Under the pieces are notes generated by a model that worked only from the letters and a program-made list of their open reading frames with translations, was not told the origin of the DNA and made no database searches. Both the position numbers and the translations under genes were made by a program. Shown here piece after piece: positions 10,033 through 18,946 of a stretch of 64,000 nt of DNA. Each line of letters starts with the position of its first letter. The first letter of the stretch is position 1. The stretch is from Hippasteria phrygiana (taxonomy: Eukaryota > Echinodermata > Asteroidea > Valvatida > Goniasteridae): the NCBI GenBank assembly GCA_037893225.1, contig JAZGUH010000720.1, positions 372,001 through 436,000 on the forward strand, given 5' to 3'.

Positions 10033-12019
10033 GAATAGCACTCTAACCTCCCCGTCTCCACATGCAAAACTGTCAATGATTCTCTTCTGCACATCTGACT
10101 CTGTGTTTGTGTGATACATGTCAAAGAACCTGTGTGCATCTTTCGGGAGGACAGAACAGAAGAGTGAGTAAAGTTCACCGACGCATTTCCTTGACTGGCA
10201 GTACAAAATTGTACGCTCAGTGGAAATTCCTTTTTCAGCAATTTCTTCTGCTATCCAGTTGAAGGTGAGCTGAAAGTCCTTCAATTTGGACTTAACAACA
10301 ACATACTTTATGTTTGTGCGTTCAGGGCTCTCCTCGATGAGAAAGTAGTTTCTAAGTGCTAAACTGTGCACGACTGTTTTTCTGACATTTCCGGTCGCAG
10401 TAGCTGTCAAGGCAATGATGCTGGTTGACCCTTTCAGCACAGAACGAAGCTCACCAAGCTGCCCATAGCACTTCCGAAAGGCACTGCTCTAGCCTGATGA
10501 GTGTCCCCTGATCAAAGCAGAAAAGAGGAAATGATATACAATCTGAAATATAGGAAAGGTATTTGGTTTTGTTCAGTTCGCAATTCGAATGTTATGCGCC
10601 TATCAATTGCTTCCTGATCAGCCTGCGATAGTGGGGCTAAAAACATGTAGTTCAGGTAATTGAAGTTTTAGGGTAAAAGTGTAGTGTGCATGTACATGTA
10701 GTTCTAGTTCACTAGAAAATGCACCGTGCGAATGACTGTCAATGAAATTTGGAGCAGTCTTTTCTCATTTAGGGTTTTAAATATTTATTTTTTTATAGGA
10801 AAGATTTTACTTTCATACACACACCAAAATCGGTCAGGAACAGCTAATCTTGGAAAATAACCATCCCTCTGTGTTCAGAATGATATAAACACTTGCCACA
10901 ACATTTAAACTTGAGAATTTTGTTGGGAAAGAATGTTTGTGTTTTCTGTGTTAGATGTTCTTGGCACAAAAAATGGTCACTCAAAATGTTCACATACACA
11001 ATGTACATGTACATATATCATGTACATGCACATGTCAATTTCTGCCTCAGATTTACAAATTCTGCTGACATAAATCTTGAACAAAAGATTTTACTTCAAT
11101 ACCACCCACCAGAAATCAGTCAGGAACTGCAAAATCTTGGAAAAATAACCATCCATCTGTGTTCAGAATTTAGTTTGGAATTTAGTTTGGAATTTGTTGT
11201 GCAATATAGGGGAAGAAATTTTGTTTTCTGTGTTAGATGTTCTTGGTACAGTGCACAGTGTATGTTCACTCAAATACAAGGTTGATTTCTGTCTCATTAA
11301 AAAAAAGATGTTGTTGACATAAATCTTGAAATAAGTTGTGCCACATGTTTGTAATCAATAAGGAGGGTTGTTTATAATTATTTTCTAAGATTTTGCTGTT
11401 CCTGATCCATTTTGGTGGGGGTATTACACTTTTTACAGTAAAATCTTTCTCTTAGGCTTTGCTGTTCCTGACCGATTTTGGTGGGGGTATTAATGGTATA
11501 TAACTTAAGTAAAATCTTTCCCATGAATGTTTTGTCACTCACCACTTTGACACGCAGTGACTCTCATCCACAAACAATCCGTAGCATCTACTCCGGACAG
11601 ATTGAAGTAGCTCTTTTCCACGTTCTGAGCAGAGTGATTCTGGACTGGCAAAAAAACAGGATTGAGAAATCTTCGGATTGTTCCAAAATGTGATCTGGAA
11701 TATCAGACGTTATATCTGCCGACTTCAGTCCCAGATGTTCAGCACGATGTAACTGATCAACGGCCAGGGCTTTCAATGGCACGACGACAATAACCAGCGC
11801 TTTCTCCTGTTTACCTTCGGTTACTTCGTTCAAGAAATCTTCTAAGACCAATGGAGCAGCTTGAAAAATTACACTCTTGCCAAATCCCGTTGGTAAATTA
11901 ACAAACAAATCATGGCCACGTACAAATTGATGAATGGCACTGATCTGATGACTTTTTAGCTTTCCAAAGCCCAGTTTGTTTGCTGTAAAATCGATCGCTT
12001 GGTCCACGCGGTCAGACAT
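10033..12019 (-). pseudogene. RecQ-family DNA helicase, two exons, disrupted and 3'-incomplete
   Basis: RecQ proteins are 3'-5' DNA helicases. Exon 1 (12019 down to 11543) starts at ATG 12017-12019 and encodes FGKLKSHQISAI, Walker A (LPTGFGKSV), a motif Ia region (VVPLKALAVDQ) and motif II DESHC (DExH box), ending in SKW at a GTGAGT donor. Exon 2 (10507 down to 10033) follows an AG acceptor in matching phase. It encodes motif III ALTATAT, motif IV ILYCQSRK and the motif V lead-in YHTNTESDVQKRI..GEVRVLF, ending at GTGGGT. One extra T in a 7-T run (11651-11657 region) shifts the frame before DESHC, and a TAG (10489-10491) sits just after WGHSSG. The rest of the helicase core, RQC and HRDC are not visible to the left. 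It may be a pseudogene, or a real gene with sequence errors. Confidence 0.8.
10508..11542 (-). other. Intron of the RecQ-like gene, with repeated and inverted segments
   Basis: Bounded by GTGAGT (11542-11537) and an AG (10509-10508) on the minus strand. It contains at least four copies of a segment around GAAAGATTTTACT..CCAAAATCGGTCAGGAACAGC: two on the plus strand (about 10799-10975 and 11081-11250) and two inverted (about 11386-11440 and 11455-11525). These could fold the intron back. An end fragment of the Harbinger-like MITE (ATGCGCCTATCAATTGCTT) lies near 10594. Confidence 0.65.
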
Positions 12020-12213
12020 TTTTCCCAACAAACAACGAATGGCTTGGTACTGCGCTGCACGTTCATACGTACGTACACGTAAACCCGACGTGAGTACAGA
12101 AACCAGACTAGTGAGTGTTGGCTATTTACATGCGATAATACAGTGACGTCACACGCGCATGCAAATGCCACACAGTTCTGCTCGCGATTTCGCGAGCGGA
12201 ACTTGCAAAATTC

Positions 12214-12320
12214 CCCAGACGGTCTTAGCGATTTGGCCTTGGCGTGTGTGTGTGTAGCGAGAGGGCGCTGTCGGCCGCTATACGTCGCACCGCTAAGAAC
12301 GTCTTGGAACCTAGACTATA
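12214..12320. mobile_element. Short TIR element (MITE-like), copy 2, inverted relative to copy 1
   Basis: Ends CCCAGACGGTCTTAGCG (12214-12230) and CGCTAAGAACGTCTTGG (12291-12307). The interior (GATTTGGCCTTGGCGT, GAGGGCGCT, GTCGCACCG) matches the reverse complement of 5713-5812. It lies about 200 bp upstream of the RecQ-like start codon. Confidence 0.7.
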
Positions 12321-12328
12321 CAGTAAGC

Positions 12329-12422
12329 GGTCCGAACGGAATGGTTACAGCGCCACCACACGGCGGGCGGGCAAACACTGTCTGCCCGTCTCGTGTTGTT
12401 GGCCTGACCATTCCGTTCCAAC
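12329..12422. repeat. Small inverted-repeat element, about 90 bp
   Basis: CCGAACGGAATGGT near 12331-12345 pairs with ACCATTCCGTTCC at about 12408-12420. Its right half is part of the 54-bp direct repeat described separately. No coding content. Confidence 0.5.
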
Positions 12423-12428
12423 AAACAG
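12376..12428 (+). repeat. 54-bp direct repeat, first copy (second at 13189-13242)
   Basis: The segment starting ACAC-GTCTGCCCGTCTCG and ending TTCCAACAAACAG occurs here and at 13189-13242 with one visible difference. In the first copy the next bases are GTATGA. In the second copy the repeat directly follows AATAAAACACGG. The 760 bp between the copies contain no recognisable gene. It could be the shared edge of an LTR-like or processed element. Confidence 0.7.
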
Positions 12429-13242
12429 GTATGAAATTCACCTTTTTATATAAATGTGGCACTGCTGACAGAAATACAGTTGGGAATTGTTGATGCACAG
12501 ACTTTCCATAGTAAGTCAGCCACATGAGACATGTAGTGGGGATGTTTTAATCACCAGTTTCATATCGTTGAATTTTAGCAAAGATGGCGGCCCCCATAGA
12601 TCGCTGTGCTTTAATATGGGCCGGCAGCATGTTTTGATTGTCAATGTACATGTAGGCTAAGAGTGTCTTGCATAAAGTGTGCCCCTTTGGGATCTTTATG
12701 TCCACTGGGTTGTGTTAGGCATTTTCATTACTTATGCTGTGGCAGCACAATCAAAATTATAGGATTTTTGCCAGATTTTGTGGTGTCGTAAAGAGCGCCC
12801 TCAATCTTCCCAAACCTACAGCTGTCACAGATTTTGGAATGTGTCGTATTCTATATTGCATGTAGGTCTATCATGCTAGATATTGTGGTATCATGGTAGA
12901 TATTTTACTGGGGCTGAGTTGATACTTTTATTATTCATGAAAGTGTACATGTATCATGCTGACTCGGGGGAACTGGGAGTTGACTTCCCCTAGTCCACCT
13001 AGTGTTCCTGCCCCAGTGTTCTGGTGATTTTAGGTTTGCCTGGGTGGTGACATCACTGTCCATTCTGGGGTGAATTAGCTTGTGTAAATTGTGAGTGTCG
13101 TAGGATTAATGTTATTTTATTTGGATTCCTCACTTATTTTGTTGTATTATCTCTTTTTCTCCTGTATGTTGTTTGTAATATTAATAAAACACGGTCTGCC
13201 CGTCTCGTGTTGTTGGCCTGACCATTCCGTTCCAACAAACAG

Positions 13243-13665
13243 CCAATTCCGACTCCACTGTGTGGTTTCTATAAATAGTCCTACACACCCCCAGTGGTCC
13301 ATTCCTACATTAATATATAATTCCCCGATACACCTCGCTGATATTCTTGATATTGCACTAGCTTCTGGGATGGGAAAGTGTAAATGGTTGGCTAGACATA
13401 GTATCATCAATCATCACCTGGGGGTGTTGCGGACCTGCAAATCAGCCGGCGGGGCCCGGGCACTTAAATTGCATGGTACACGGTCCGACCTTGCAGGACA
13501 CTTGTGACACTTTGTGTTTGGAGGATCATGGGCATTTTCCTTTTCCCTACCTAAATACCTGTATGTCCCCACGTTTGTAGTATCGATTCTATATTTTCCG
13601 AATAGCCAACAGAGTTGCTTAGACCGCACGACCTTAGTACTACGTCACTATACCGCTCACGACTT
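13243..13665. other. Non-coding stretch between repeats
   Basis: One plus-strand frame (13091-13507) is open for 138 codons, but it crosses the direct repeat and has no recognisable domain. I see no splice structure. I treat it as non-coding. Confidence 0.45.
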
Positions 13666-13674
13666 GAATGTACT

Positions 13675-14321
13675 TAGCCCTAGAAGGACGCTATGATATA
13701 GCGTCCTAGCGCCCAAGTATGCAAAACAGGCCTATGCTAGAAACCGAAGATCAAAAATCACACTTTACCTGCATAAATATTCTTGGCATCATTTTATTCA
13801 AACAGTTCAACAGCCCATCTCCCTGTTGGGATAGCAATATTCCTCCAAGAATGTCAAGAACAGGAGATATTTGCGGCGCAAAATCGTATCCACGCGACGC
13901 TGACTTCACAAACACGAGGTGTAATACCCACATTTAGAACGTTCATCAACAGAGGGCGCAATTTACAGTCGCTGCGTGCACCACCACGCGACAGACATGT
14001 GGGTTATTTATGTCTGTGGCGTGCACGGCCGAAATTGCGCCCTCTGTTGATAAACGTTCTAAATGTGGGTATTACTCCTCGTGTTTGTGAAGTCAGCGTC
14101 GCGTGGAGACGATTTTGCGCCGCAAATATCTCATGTTCTTGACATTCTTGGAGGAATATTGCTATCCCAACAGGGAGATTGGCTGTTGAACTGTTTGAAT
14201 AAAATGATGCCAAGAATATTTATGCAGGTAAAGTGTGATTTTTGATCTTCGGTTTCTAGCATAGGCCTGTTTTGCATACTTGGGCGCTATGACGCTATAT
14301 CATAGCGTCATTCTAGGGCTA
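13675..14321. mobile_element. Foldback (Mutator-like) MITE, 647 bp, 9-bp target duplication
   Basis: Two arms of about 290 bp (13675-about 13965 and about 14028-14321) are reverse complements with few differences, separated by a short loop that also pairs (ACAGACAT/ATGTCTGT). The ends are TAGCCCTAGAA and TTCTAGGGCTA. Flanking GAATGTACT occurs at 13666-13674 and 14322-14330, a perfect 9-bp duplication. Just inside each end sits a second hairpin, GACGCTATGATATAGCGTC on the left with its equivalent on the right. Long TIRs plus a 9-bp duplication point to a Mutator-like foldback. No transposase is encoded, and the open frames in the arms are mirror images. Confidence 0.88.
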
Positions 14322-14356
14322 GAATGTACTGTACAGTCGAGTTTTTCTATCGTTAA

Positions 14357-14497
14357 CCCTCCTATACTTATAACTATCACAGCCTATCAAAATCTCTAAA
14401 CACCAACTCTGACAGTTTGTGTGTGTTTCAATCTGAAATTTGATAGGTTTTGATCTGTACAGCAGCTGGGTCGATTTTGGCCCTGAGAACAGGAGGG
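14357..14497. mobile_element. piggyBac-like MITE, 141 bp, TTAA flanks
   Basis: The ends CCCTCCTAT and AACAGGAGGG are flanked by TTAA at 14353-14356 and 14498-14501. TTAA targets with CCC-type termini fit piggyBac. An internal pair CCTATCAAA / TTTGATAGG allows further folding. Confidence 0.68.
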
Positions 14498-14601
14498 TTA
14501 ATGGCGCAAAGGGCATAATACAATGCCGTACGCGCCAACCCTATCTACAACAACAGCAACACAACAAACTGAAACAGTAGTATAGAGCAAAGCTCTGGAT
14601 T

Positions 14602-14637
14602 ATGGACGACGATAGCAACTTGGATATTGCTTCAAAG
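14602..14637 (+). CDS. Possible first coding exon (MDDDSNLDIASK)
   Basis: ATG at 14602 opens a 12-codon acidic stretch that ends at AAG just before GTAATG, a plausible 5' splice site. A phase-compatible partner exon may be 16757-16795. The protein is not recognised. An exon this short can arise by chance, so the call is weak. Confidence 0.2.
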
Positions 14638-14741
14638 GTAATGTAGCCCCTCATCTTTCATTTTATGGATGGATTGGGGGAGGGATTGTTCAGCCATTAA
14701 TTGTTTACATTGACAACGGCCCTGCGTATGTAGCCTACATA

Positions 14742-15361
14742 CCGTCGATGTTTTCACGAAGTGACAAAAACCTGAAAAATCCATATTTTGTCGAATTTGA
14801 GATTTTTACATAATTTTAATGTTAGTTGGACTTGAAACATTTTAAACCAATTTCCAAAGCCTAATGTTAATTAGTTTTTTAAATATCGGGAGTTGTTAAT
14901 TAACAAAAAGTTGGCAGTCTATAAGTTACTGTTTTCACGAAGTGACAAAAACTACGCGCTATCGTAAAATAAGTATAGCGTCTGGGTTTTGATGTTTTCA
15001 CGAAGTGACAAAAACTACGCGCTATAATGGTAAAATAAGTAGAGCGTCTGGGTTTTGATGTTTTCACGAAGTGACAAAAACTACGCGCTATGTACAGCGT
15101 CTGGGTTTTGATGTTTTCACGAAGTGACAAAAACTTTAATTAATTAATTACTATTTAATTAATGCAGATATTGATTTAAAGATACAAAGCAATGAATGTA
15201 TAGCTCACACACTTCCTGGACATCTTATATTTATACTGCCTGGCTCCTGGAAAGTCTGCGAAATCAAGATTTCTAAAAGAGTAAAATTAAAAATGCGATT
15301 TACTCCAAACGTCATTTTCGCCGGAAACAGAGTTTTTGTCACTTCGTGAAAACAACGTCGA
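14742..15361. mobile_element. TIR element with internal tandem GTTTTCACGAAGTGACAAAAAC units
   Basis: The 22-bp word GTTTTCACGAAGTGAC + AAAAAC occurs at 14750, 14931, 14994, 15060 and 15113 on the plus strand and inverted at 15332-15353. The outer copies sit next to GTCGATG (left) and CGTCGAT (right), making inverted ends. The four inner copies belong to tandem units of about 53-66 bp, which also carry ACTACGCGCTAT..TAGCGTCTGGGTTTTGAT. The word is itself near-palindromic (TCAC-GAA-GTGA). No coding content. Confidence 0.65.
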
Positions 15362-15426
15362 TACATTGTAGTAATGTACGGTAAACTAGTATTAACGGGT
15401 CAACTCGTCGTAGTCGTAGGCCTGCC

Positions 15427-15590
15427 CTACATAGACCTTATCGCAAATACCGCCTGGATGAGACGTCACAATGGTTACTAGGGACGTGCGAAAGAAACGC
15501 GCACCAAAATCGCTCCTAATTCCTTCCCACAATCCCTTGTGACCATTGTGACGTCTCGACCAGGCAGTATTTGCGATATGGTCTATGTGG
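15427..15590. mobile_element. MITE with about 58-bp inverted ends, 164 bp
   Basis: CTACATAGACCTTATCGCAA at 15427 pairs with the sequence ending TTGCGATATGGTCTATGTGG at 15590. Pairing continues through GAGACGTCACAATGGT on both sides, leaving a loop of about 50 bp. No coding content, and no target duplication could be identified. Confidence 0.75.
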
Positions 15591-15639
15591 TAAGCACTTA
15601 TAAAGAACCACCAAAATGACATCGTCACGTGCATCGCGC

Positions 15640-15700
15640 CTTGTGCCTAGTATTCAATAAGGCCTTGTGCCTATTCAATAAGGCCTTGTGCACTTTCAGT
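15640..15700 (+). repeat. Short tandem repeat, AAGGCCTTGTGCCTATTCAAT-type
   Basis: About two and a half copies of a 22-bp unit are visible. Confidence 0.7.
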
Positions 15701-15755
15701 AATACATGATGATGTCGTTTTGGTTGTTCTGGAACAGTGCCTTCCCCTACATGTA

Positions 15756-16530
15756 CCTTGGCCAACTCATACCTTTAACTCGACATCATCGTACCAACTC
15801 GTACCTTGGGCAACTCGTACCCCGACACAGGAACTCCTAGAAAGACGCCGATTTTTCCCATAGGCTAGTAGTAGTAGGCCTACAGCAAGAATAAGAAAGT
15901 CATTCCCATGCACCCACGTTTGACATGTGCACACGAAAACCGCTGAACGGTTTTCCCCCAAAATCCCACTCGGCCACATTTACATCCTCACCTTGCAGGC
16001 AACTTCCGCGTGTCCGTTATATACCGTCTGCATGCATTGCCTGTCGTACCGCGCTTCAAATTTTCGATGAATAATCATGACTTGACCGACCCACGGCCCC
16101 CCTGCACATGACCCGGCAGGATGCATGCCGGGATACCAAATAGGAGCTTCGTGTGTGCGGCTTCCTCGATGGTTTGTGTGTGTGATCGCTTCGGAACGAC
16201 TGAAGATTTTTGTCATTTTTTTCCCCGCAAATTGGAACCGTTTCAGGCGAAAATTGACTTGGGGCAAGCAAGGTGAGGATGTAAATGAGGCATATTATGA
16301 TTTTTGGGGAAAACCGTTTAGTAATTCTCGTGTACAATGTAGAAATGTGATTGCATGGGAATGACTTTCTTATTCTTGCTGTACTAGCCTATGGGAAAAA
16401 TCGGCGTCTTTCTATGGGGTTCCTGTCGGAACCCCATAGTTCTAGGGGTAGGGCAACTCGTACCTTGGCCAACTCGTACCTTGGCCAACTCGTACCTTCA
16501 TTCAACTTCAAGACAACTCCTACCTTTACA
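15756..16530. repeat. Foldback element with CAACTCGTACCTTGG repeats at both ends
   Basis: The arms 15821-15996 and 16267-16444 are inverted copies, sharing AGAAAGACGCCGATTTTTCCC, GCAAGAATAAGAAAGTCATTC and TACATCCTCACCTTGC. Outside both arms, tandem CAACTCGTACCTTGGC words occur in the same orientation (15756-15825 and 16453-16500). A perfect 12-bp hairpin CTATGGGGTTCC-TGTC-GGAACCCCATAG lies at 16412-16439. The outer word is the reverse complement of the minisatellite at 21187-21497, which links the two elements. Confidence 0.7.
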
Positions 16531-16756
16531 CAGAAGTCAAGTCGTACCTATACGGCTATAGTCATAGTCATAGTCAATCAGGGTCTGAAATGGTCCGGGC
16601 CGTAAACTGATTGATGTGCTTTGATCCTAACGTTAGCTGGTTAGGCCTAATTAATTGTACTCTTTGACGACTTTATTTTAGACGTTGCTGGAAAAGGAAT
16701 GAACAAATTCATTCAATTTATCAAGTTTAATAATAATTGTACTTTTGCTATTTTAG

Positions 16757-16795
16757 ATTTTGCTGGAAAAGGAACACAGGAAATTCATTTGTGTG
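16757..16795 (+). CDS. Possible second coding exon (ILLEKEHRKFICV), with an upstream decayed duplicate
   Basis: The segment follows TTTTGCTATTTTAG and precedes GTAGGC, so both splice borders are plausible and the phase (0) matches 14602-14637. A similar TTTTAG-ACGTTGCTGGAAAAGGAA at 16676-16699 runs into TGA, as expected of a duplicated dead exon. The protein is not recognised and no further exons were found before the hAT-like element at 16859. Confidence 0.2.
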
Positions 16796-17070
16796 GTAGG
16801 CCCTACATTGTTAAAAGTGAACTGCGGACATGTATTTTTTAAAAAGATGACCGTGCGCTAGGGCTGACGATATTTTTTTTTTTTCGTAGTCGATTTTTTT
16901 ACCTCGCGATATCGCCGATATGGCGATAAAATCGTCAACAAATTTCAGCATGATTGAAATGTCGCAAAAGTTTGTTCATAACTACATAATCGGCGGACGT
17001 GTTTGTCGCCAGTCATTGTTTGAGGCCGTTCTTAGGCCAGCCATCAATATTGAGAAACAGCGTAGTCTAA

Positions 17071-17265
17071 AGGCCTTTTCACATTAGAGCGCCGAACCCC
17101 GGGGCGAACTCGCCCCCGTGTTTTCACCCCGAGTTCAACCCCGCGTCGTTTCTCACTCGTTTCGCGCAAACCTACCTCAGCCAACCCCAGGGCGAGCTCG
17201 CCCCGGTGTTAGGCATGAGCGTTTCCGGGGCCGCCCCCGAGATTTTGTCTAGTGTGAAAAGGCCT
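17071..17265. mobile_element. Nested MITE with ends AGGCCTTTTCACATTAGA
   Basis: AGGCCTTTTCACATTAGA (17071-17088) pairs with TCTAGTGTGAAAAGGCCT (17248-17265). The interior is GC-rich, with CCCCGGGGCGAACTCGCCCC-like words that also pair with GGCGAGCTCGCCCC. It lies inside the hAT-like element and so inserted later. Confidence 0.75.
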
Positions 17266-17421
17266 AGCTTAGTCTGGGGATGTCTGGATCAAAGCCTTTT
17301 CTTTGTTACCGCCACCAGCCAGAGCCATTACCCTATACACACAGACTATTGTTACCTAACATACCTCTCAAGATTTCTTAAAAGAATTCCTGAGATTCCG
17401 GGAACACAATGAACGACACAA

Positions 17422-17437
17422 GGGGGGGGGGGGGGGG
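17422..17437 (+). repeat. Poly-G run, 16 bases
   Basis: Seen directly, inside the hAT-like element. Confidence 0.9.
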
Positions 17438-17647
17438 TCTCTTTCCCACATATCGTGCTTCAAATGGCCAAAGCTGGGCTGGCTAATTTGCATGTGAATG
17501 AAACTAAATATTACAATGAAGTGCGGAGTACGCTGATTGTTTAGACATTTAGAACGTTTTAATAGATTTTGCATCTTATCGCAGATTTACTGACAGCTCA
17601 AGTTGTCCATTATTATAAATTTAGACTTTAAACCGAACGAATTGCAA

Positions 17648-17670
17648 TTAAGCAATTAATAGGCGCATTA
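17648..17670. mobile_element. Harbinger-like MITE, end fragment only
   Basis: AAGCAATTAATAGGCGCATTA matches the right end of the MITE at 7648-7942. The bases that follow (TTTACAC.ATAAAT) are the same as those next to the MITE copy at 23003, so both derive from one insertion into an ancestral hAT-like copy. Confidence 0.7.
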
Positions 17671-17969
17671 TTTACACTATAAATAGAAAGTTTGAAAGAA
17701 TGACTTGAACCTCGCTTACAAGGAAATTAATATTAGCGAATTCGCTGGTAACAAGAAGTATCACTGATTTTTAAGGGAATATAGGGATTCCGAAAAAAAT
17801 GTAGCTGATTTCGATTTTTGGGCGGCGAATATCGCATCATCGCGATTTTATCGTCGTATCGCCAAGCACTACCGTGCGCCACACTTATTAAATGACCGTA
17901 ACCCAAATGCTTTTCGTCTGATCAGTTTATTACTTAATAGCTGTTAGTTTTGTTTGGGAAAGGGCCGGG

Positions 17970-18113
17970 CGGGGGGGGGGGGGGGGGGGGGTCGGGTTTG
18001 GGGTGGGGTGGGGTGGGGGGGGGGGGGGGGGTCGGGTCGGGTTTGGGGTGGGGTGGGGTGGGGGCGGGCGGGTCAGATCAGGTCGGGGGTTATCAATTGA
18101 TAGGCGCATTACA
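17970..18113 (+). repeat. G-rich low-complexity tract ending in a Harbinger-like MITE end
   Basis: Runs of G separated by TC, TTT and T (GGGTCGGG, TTTGGGGTGGGG) fill about 17970-18088. They end in TATCAATTGATAGGCGCATTA, the right end of the Harbinger-like MITE family. The tract may be an expanded GGGTGGGG interior of such a MITE. Confidence 0.65.
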
Positions 18114-18942
18114 TGCATCAAGTTATTTAAACCTATGTACATACCAAGAGATGAATACTGTATCAGGTAGTACATTACACACACAATGTACATGTACTTC
18201 AGAATCATATGCATTGTACCCAAGATAAATGTAGTACACTGTTTCAGGAAACTGGTCTTATACATACCTTTAGAGTGAGTATAAGCGATTTAAAGTTAAT
18301 GAAAGTCAGGTTTAAATAACAGAAATTGTAAAAAAAACAAAAAAACAAACATGATTTTTATTAGTGATTTTTTTGATTTTTTTCCAGTGATTTAAATCAT
18401 GATTTAAATCAATGATTTATTGGAATTACCAAACTAGTTAGCGACATTACAAACCAACCGGTACATATGCCGTAGATAAAGGGCAGGGTTTTAGTTTTGA
18501 GGGAAATTTTGTGGTAAAGCGGAGATGAGGACGACAAAACGCAATGCGAAAATAAAGATGGCGATCACCGCGACGCACAGTAAACACGCAAAACCGCATT
18601 CATTCGCATAGCAACTGCCGTAAAGCGCGTACGAAAATTGCATTTTCTACTGAAATAAACTGTTCAAAATTACAAAAAACGATGTCAATAGAATTGAGAG
18701 AAGTCTGCTTTAGGTAGAAAAAGTCATTTTGGAATGAGAAAAAATACCCTTGCATCTAATTTCATCAAAACTAAAGAGGGGCCCTACACTACACAATCGC
18801 CAAAAAAAAGAGGTCCACACGAAGCAGGAGATAAACTTTATGTGGACTTGCACATGTCCACATCGGGTTTTCCCCTCTATGAAAAAGGGCTTCAGAGGCA
18901 TTTTTGGGTTAGTGTTATCTGTCGCAAAATGAAGTGGAACAC
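18114..18942. other. Non-coding DNA
   Basis: No gene is supported. There is an AT-rich patch with ATTTAAATCATGATTTAAAT palindromic words near 18388-18412. Open frames of 60-70 codons near 18734-18946 show no domain. Confidence 0.5.
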
Positions 18943-18946
18943 TTAA

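Larger units (their letters stand above)
16859..17871. mobile_element. hAT-like non-autonomous element, 1,013 bp, 8-bp target duplication
   Basis: CCGTGCGC flanks the element exactly at 16851-16858 and 17872-17879. The ends are TAGGGCTGACGATA and TATCGCCAAGCACTA, imperfect inverted repeats continuing into cgatatcgcc / gcgatatt-type sequence. Flanks of 8 bp with TAGGG-type ends are typical of hAT. No transposase is visible. A 195-bp MITE (17071-17265) and an end fragment of the Harbinger-like MITE (17648-17670) are nested inside. The right end (17671-17871) is repeated inverted at 22739-23002. Confidence 0.8.

Noticed and set aside
12584..12637. Gene start at AAGATGGCGGCCCCC
   Set aside because: The context looks like a start or YY1-type site, but the frame stops after about 17 codons with no good splice donor.
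13091..13507. 138-codon plus-strand open frame
   Set aside because: It runs across the 54-bp repeat, is hydrophobic at first and then random in composition, has no domain, and an opposite-strand frame is equally open.
13783..14245. Protein-coding genes in the 13.7-14.3 kb frames
   Set aside because: The frames are mirror images in the two arms of the foldback element.
18734..18946. 70-codon frame near a TIR element
   Set aside because: No domain; two overlapping frames are open; composition is ordinary for non-coding AT-rich DNA.
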